Origin: a virus
Strand: one strand, 5' to 3'
DNA: 35,373 nt
Virus record (IMG/VR): IMGVR_UViG_3300013102_000024
Span: 1 to 35,373 of that record
Shown: in pieces, positions 32,508 through 35,373 of the stretch
Position numbering within the stretch: position 1 is the first letter of the stretch
Layout of the letters: every line of letters starts with the position of its first letter
The notes under the pieces: model-generated
What the model saw: the letters and a program-made list of their open reading frames with translations, nothing else
Databases searched by the model: none
What the model was told of the DNA's origin: nothing
Translations under genes and position numbers: made by a program

Positions 32508-32521
32508 TGCGGGGGTTCCTT

Positions 32522-32752
32522 TCAGTTCTGGCCCGGGGCGGCTTTAGCATCCGCCCAGGGCAGGTGCGCAAACTCGCGCTCGGTGGTCAGGTGCGGATAG
32601 CTGCGCGCGATCCAGCCCAGCAGCTCGTTGGCCTCGGCCGTGTCCGGCAACTGGCCCTCACTAAAGCAGCCCTCCAGCAACTGACAGAACAAGCGGGCCA
32701 TCGGCTCGCCGAGGGACAGCGGCGCCGGAGCGTCTTCGGGGGTGGTGGTCAT
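32522..32752 (-). CDS. Small protein of unknown function
   Basis: A 76-aa protein (LSLGEPMARLFCQLLEGCFS, ANELLGWIARSYPHLTTERE). It is preceded by CGAAAGGAACCCC as ribosome site, the same leader style as its neighbours. It resembles small ORFs common in Pseudomonas accessory islands but I cannot name a family. Its gene lies between the antirepressor-like gene and the 83-aa gene, all on one strand. Confidence 0.65.
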   Translation of the reverse strand: MTTTPEDAPAPLSLGEPMARLFCQLLEGCFSEGQLPDTAEANELLGWIARSYPHLTTEREFAHLPWADAKAAPGQN

Positions 32753-32836
32753 GGCCGGGGTTCCTTTCGGTTCGTTATGAGTCAGGTGGCGGAGGTACCT
32801 TACCGGCTGCTTACCCAGACGGTAAGGCTGCGCTCA

Positions 32837-33670
32837 CTATTGGGCCTGGATTTGTGCCGGCTTCTTGAAGACCCAGCACTTGGTTGTGGTTCTGCGAATG
32901 GTGCTGTCCACTGCCTTTTGCCCCAGGAACTGTGGCTCTGTGCAGCGCTTCAACGCGGTAGTGACCTCGGTACCGATCACGGTCTGGACGCCGTTCGCGG
33001 CAAACAGTTCGCCCAGGTGCGGCATGTTCAGGCCGATCAGTTGCGGATCCTTGGAGTGGTTGTAAGCGATGCCCTTGGAGTCCAGCTGCAGCAGCGCGGC
33101 CCAGAATTCGGCAACGACATCCGCTTGCGGAGGCTCGACAGTGCCTATGGCATCCAGATCAGGAACGCGAAGGCCCATGGATTCAGAAAGACGCGCAATT
33201 TCTTCACCCAATGCATCGCGCACCGCTTTGTTTCGGCTTCGCTGCAGCTCTTTCATCAAGGTCAATCGGCTTCTGGACATGATTGCCATCTGACCGGCTG
33301 GGACGGCTCCAGTCCGAGTGGCCGCGCCCTTGGTCCAGTAGTTCCAGAGCACCTCGTCGCACTCTTCCTGGTACTGGATGATCTTGTCCCGCAGCTCGGG
33401 CGCCACCTTATTCGGGCTGATCGAGTAGAGCCAGGCTGCAAGTTTTCGCAGAGGAAGGCAGGTCATTCCGTACTGTTTGCCATCGGCGCCAGTTGTCACC
33501 ATTTCGGTGACGACTGAACAGAACCGCTCGTTGATCTTTCTGTGCTGCACCTGCCAGGCCAACCCCATGTTTTCGACGATAGACCGCATAGCGACATAGG
33601 GTTCGTTGTCTTTGCCAACCAGCACAACGGTGTCGCCGTGAAACGGAACGGGCATAAGTTGGGTATTCAT
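32837..33670 (-). CDS. P22_AR_N antirepressor-like protein with primase-type C-terminal domain
   Basis: A 277-aa protein. Residues 1-115 match the phage antirepressor N-terminal domain (VPFHGDTVVLVGKDNEPYVA, MRSIVENMGLAWQVQHRKI, MTCLPLRKLAAWLYSISPNK). Residues about 184-270 (DVVAEFW, YNHSKDPQLIGLNM, FLGQKAVDSTIRR, KCWVFKK) are clearly related to the last about 105 residues of this phage's own primase-helicase. It could act as an antirepressor, or bind a target shared with the replication protein. CTGAAAGGACTCAC precedes the ATG. It is placed among accessory genes, not next to the immunity switch. Confidence 0.82.
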   Translation of the reverse strand: MNTQLMPVPFHGDTVVLVGKDNEPYVAMRSIVENMGLAWQVQHRKINERFCSVVTEMVTTGADGKQYGMTCLPLRKLAAWLYSISPNKVAPELRDKIIQYQEECDEVLWNYWTKGAATRTGAVPAGQMAIMSRSRLTLMKELQRSRNKAVRDALGEEIARLSESMGLRVPDLDAIGTVEPPQADVVAEFWAALLQLDSKGIAYNHSKDPQLIGLNMPHLGELFAANGVQTVIGTEVTTALKRCTEPQFLGQKAVDSTIRRTTTKCWVFKKPAQIQAQ

Positions 33671-33690
33671 GATGTGAGTCCTTTCAGTAT

Positions 33691-33897
33691 TTAGGTACGG
33701 GAATAGGAGCTGTTGGCAGAGCGAATTACGCTATCCAGGTCAACGCAGATCCGGTCGAGGAAGCCGGCCAGCATCTGCGGCTGGTACAACCCGGGATGAT
33801 CGGCCTGCTGTGCAAGCGCATGCACCAGGGCCAGCGAATCCCGCACCCGTTCCAAATCAAACAGATCGTTATCGGTGAGACCGTAGGGCTTTCTCAT
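33691..33897 (-). CDS. 68-aa protein of unknown function
   Basis: The gene starts at ATG 33897, overlapping the upstream 52-aa gene's stop as ATGA. The product (MRKPYGLTDNDLFDLERVRD, LALVHALAQQADHPGLYQPQ, MLAGFLDRICVDLDSVIRSA) is helical with no recognised family. It is probably in one operon with the antirepressor-like gene 20 nt downstream. Confidence 0.65.
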   Translation of the reverse strand: MRKPYGLTDNDLFDLERVRDSLALVHALAQQADHPGLYQPQMLAGFLDRICVDLDSVIRSANSSYSRT

Positions 33898-34052
33898 AGG
33901 GCACCGCCGTGCGTTTCCAGAACGCGCACCTGGTGCATGTGATGGTTGTAGCGCTTGAGGCGAGTGGAGAGGGAGGAGTTGGCGTGCAGCGCGGCGAGAG
34001 CCATGCGGCGGTGGGCAAGTGCGCGAATTTTGGACGGAATGAGGGCAGTCAT
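33894..34052 (-). CDS. 52-aa basic protein of unknown function
   Basis: A short gene from ATG 34052 behind AGAAAGGAACTGCAC, a good ribosome site. The product is strongly basic and helical (MTALIPSKIRALAHRRMALA, NSSLSTRLKRYNHHMHQVRV). It appears to be the first gene of the leftward accessory operon. The ATGA overlap with the next gene supports that both are translated. Confidence 0.6.
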   Translation of the reverse strand: MTALIPSKIRALAHRRMALAALHANSSLSTRLKRYNHHMHQVRVLETHGGAL

Positions 34053-34196
34053 GTGCAGTTCCTTTCTGGGTTGGAGCTGCGACCTCGTCGCCAAACGAGG
34101 GTGGCAGCTGTACGCAGGTTGGCGAACCGGGGAAAGGTACCCGGCAGACCCTAAGGTCTCCCACGCACAGCCGCCATAACACGAAACTGCGGGCAC

Positions 34197-34236
34197 AAAA
34201 AAAGCGCCTACTGTCGTGATGGGGCGCTTGTGCGCC
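34197..34236. terminator. Intrinsic terminator upstream of the accessory operon
   Basis: On the minus strand AAGCGCC (34229-34223) pairs with GGCGCTT (34208-34202), followed by seven Ts. On the plus strand GGCGC-TTGT-GCGCC is followed by TTTCT. It may work in both directions and insulate the accessory genes from transcripts crossing cos. Confidence 0.65.
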
Positions 34237-34694
34237 TTTCTATCCGGGTCGCCAAACCCGTTCGCTGAATTGGCAGCGACGACCGCACTTTACGCCCGTC
34301 AACGTCCGGGGATCAAGAGTCCCCGGACAATATTTAATATCACTGTACGTTGTTTACGCCGTAATCACGGCAACCCAGTAGGGCAGGTCGCCAGCAACCT
34401 GGGGAAGAAATCTCCAGGATCGCCAGTGCCCCCTTCGCGCAGATCCTTGACCCTGAAGCCTTGAAGATGTGTCGCGGTACGGCCGAAAATAACCCATCAC
34501 AACATATCATTCGCCTCTAGTCCTGTCCATCGATCAGGGCCTTTCGGCCCAGTAAACACGGGGCGCAGAGGTCGGCGAGGGGGGAGCGAACGCGGGGCGT
34601 CGGCGTCCTGGACGAGCCTCGACCGGGGCGGCAGGCACGCACCGTTTTGGGGCGGCGCCGGTCGGGCTGGGTGGGTCTTCACCTGGCGCGCGCC
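34237..34694. other. Gene-poor stretch before cos
   Basis: No convincing gene is visible: frames are short and lack ribosome sites. It is GC-rich toward 34560-34680 with G-tracts. It includes GGCGAGGGGGGAGCG (from 34574), which resembles the P2 cos but in the opposite orientation. Probably the packaging-recognition region flanking cos. Confidence 0.45.
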
Positions 34695-34713
34695 GTCGTC
34701 CCCCCGCCACGCC
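34695..34713 (-). other. cos: Candidate cos site
   Basis: The minus strand reads GGCGTGGCGGGGGGACGAC, matching the remembered P2 cohesive end GGCGAGGCGGGGAAAGCAC at 14 of 19 positions, with the orientation relative to Q that P2 has. It is bordered by the palindrome GGCGCGCGCC (34685-34694). The place, between the accessory genes and att, fits a phiCTX-like map. Confidence 0.55.
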
Positions 34714-34880
34714 TGCGGGCTAAATCGGTCTTAATTTCTGCACACCTGCAACCCCACCCGCCGCAGCGCCCGGTGGGCCTCTCCTGAGCGAACTGGGGTT
34801 GAGAAAACCCTACAGAACCCTGCACGCACCCCTGTTTTTTCGAGCAGGCAGGAGCGCGATCCGAAGGCCCTTTTTTCAGG
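34714..34880. other. Stretch between cos and the inverted-repeat segment
   Basis: No gene or clear signal is seen. It is moderately GC-rich and contains a T6 run (34871-34876) just before the left inverted repeat. Probably part of the cos-proximal packaging region. Confidence 0.35.
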
Positions 34881-35184
34881 TGACCCATGGGAAACAAGTA
34901 ATTTAGGTATGAGCAGGTGAGGAATCGGCTGCAGCCCGCGTGCGATGCGGTTTTGAGCACTTACTTTGCAGTAGCTTTTTTGAGTAAGGAGGGGAGTAAT
35001 TTTTCTATAACTATATGATTTATATAGATATTTTTTTTGCGATTTCTGACCTAGGTAAAAGGTAATGTTATTTCTAGATATTACTTAAAACTTACCTAAT
35101 CCAATAGCCTAGAAGCCTTGTGTTCTCTGGCTTTCAGAGCGGTCTGAGGAAAACTTACCAAAAATACTGGTTTCCCATGGGTCA
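34881..35184. repeat. AT-rich segment bounded by inverted repeats
   Basis: TGACCCATGGGAAAC at 34881-34895 is the exact reverse complement of 35170-35184. Imperfect complementarity continues inward to about 24 bp. The interior (especially 34975-35100) is very AT-rich and holds several GGTAA/TTACC motifs and a dyad TAGGTAA...TTACCTA (about 35051-35099). It contains no good gene. Possible roles are a replication or partition site, Xis/IHF-bound attachment arm, or relic mobile element. No flanking target duplication is seen. Confidence 0.6.
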
Positions 35185-35250
35185 ACATAAAAACGGAATG
35201 GGCTATAGGGGGAGGGGGCGGCAGGTTCTCGCACCTGTAACAGCACGCTT

Positions 35251-35373
35251 ACACGCAAACTGTCACCGGAACTGTCACCAAACACGCTGAGGCCCAAACT
35301 GGCACGTCTGGAGCCCTTGAAAATAGTGGAGCGGGTGAAGGGAATCGAACCCTCGTTATCAGCTTGGGAAGCT
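35251..35373. repeat. attR: attR: 123-bp direct repeat, right copy
   Basis: Identical to 1-123. The tRNA portion (35327-35373) should continue into the 5' half of tRNA-Gly(CCC) in host DNA beyond the window. The arm-type pair is at 35258-35280. The distance between the copies gives a prophage unit of 35,250 bp. Confidence 0.85.
35327..35373 (-). tRNA. tRNA-Gly(CCC), 3' part, continuing outside the window
   Basis: Same sequence as 77-123 but at the side where host DNA should follow. Because the phage carries the 3' end of the gene, integration restores a full tRNA here. Only the part from the anticodon loop to CCA is visible. Confidence 0.8.

Noticed and set aside
34574-34592. GGCGAGGGGGGAGCGAACG as cos
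   Set aside because: It resembles the P2 cos start but lies on the opposite strand relative to Q, and matches less well beyond the first bases than 34695-34713.
34216-34960. Open frames around cos as genes
   Set aside because: They lack ribosome sites, have odd composition (Pro/Arg-rich) and overlap the packaging region.
35236-35253. TGTAA-N8-TTACA dyad at the attR edge as a fifth late-activator site
   Set aside because: The TGTA...TACA spacing is 10, not 11, and no gene lies suitably downstream. It may instead belong to the att region.
1-35373. Circular phage contig with an assembly overlap instead of a prophage
   Set aside because: The 123-bp repeat ends exactly where tRNA-Gly(CCC) sequence and the window diverge, which an assembler overlap would match only by coincidence. 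It is not fully excluded without the flanks.
1-35373. CRISPR arrays, transposases or rRNA genes
   Set aside because: No regularly spaced repeats with spacers, transposase motifs or rRNA sequence were seen.

Overview
The window is an almost complete P2-like myovirus prophage whose layout resembles Pseudomonas phage phiCTX. The host is probably a Pseudomonas. This rests on the AlpA/BcepMu-gp16/CII-type early genes, a toprim primase-helicase, LysB/LysC-style spanins and integration in a tRNA-Gly(CCC) gene. It is inferred from protein features, not from a database search. A 123-bp perfect direct repeat (1-123 and 35251-35373) forms the two ends. It contains the 3' 47 nt of tRNA-Gly(CCC) on the minus strand and stops exactly where the tRNA anticodon stem would continue. 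It therefore reads as attL/attR, and the intact tRNA should lie just beyond the right edge.

Left block (0.2-8.3 kb): integrase (plus strand), then a leftward early operon: BcepMu-gp16/Cro-like protein, CII-like protein, Ogr late activator, small proteins, a 936-aa toprim primase-helicase, several small proteins and AlpA. A divergent Cro-like/CI-like switch at 7.4-8.0 kb carries a strong early promoter and three GTGTT direct repeats spaced 10 bp. A 17-bp part of this operator is repeated just upstream of the integrase gene.

Centre (8.3-30.2 kb): the late genes in classic P2 order, read right to left on the minus strand. These are O N M (extra ORF) L (extra ORF) X, holin, endolysin, extra ORF, LysB/LysC, R S; then V W J I H G; then FI FII E/E' T U D. 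P and Q (terminase ATPase, portal) run rightward. E/E' keeps the P2 programmed -1 frameshift (T TTT TTG). A 19-bp dyad TGTA-N11-TACA stands before O/P, before V and before FI, and is the likely binding site of the Ogr-type activator.

Right block (30.2-35.3 kb): an accessory region between the portal gene and cos, the place where phiCTX carries its toxin gene. It holds an AT-rich membrane-protein gene that looks frameshifted at a T6 run, a pair of small genes with their own copy of the late-activator dyad, two more small genes, a P22_AR_N antirepressor-like gene whose C-terminal domain is shared with the phage primase-helicase, and two tiny genes. A candidate cos site follows (34695-34713). 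Next is a very AT-rich 304-bp segment bounded by long inverted repeats, and then attR.

Most novel-looking: a fourth Ogr-type site that places two unknown accessory genes in the late regulon; the shared primase/antirepressor C-terminal domain; the twin operator linking the immunity switch to the integrase; and the inverted-repeat AT island next to attR.
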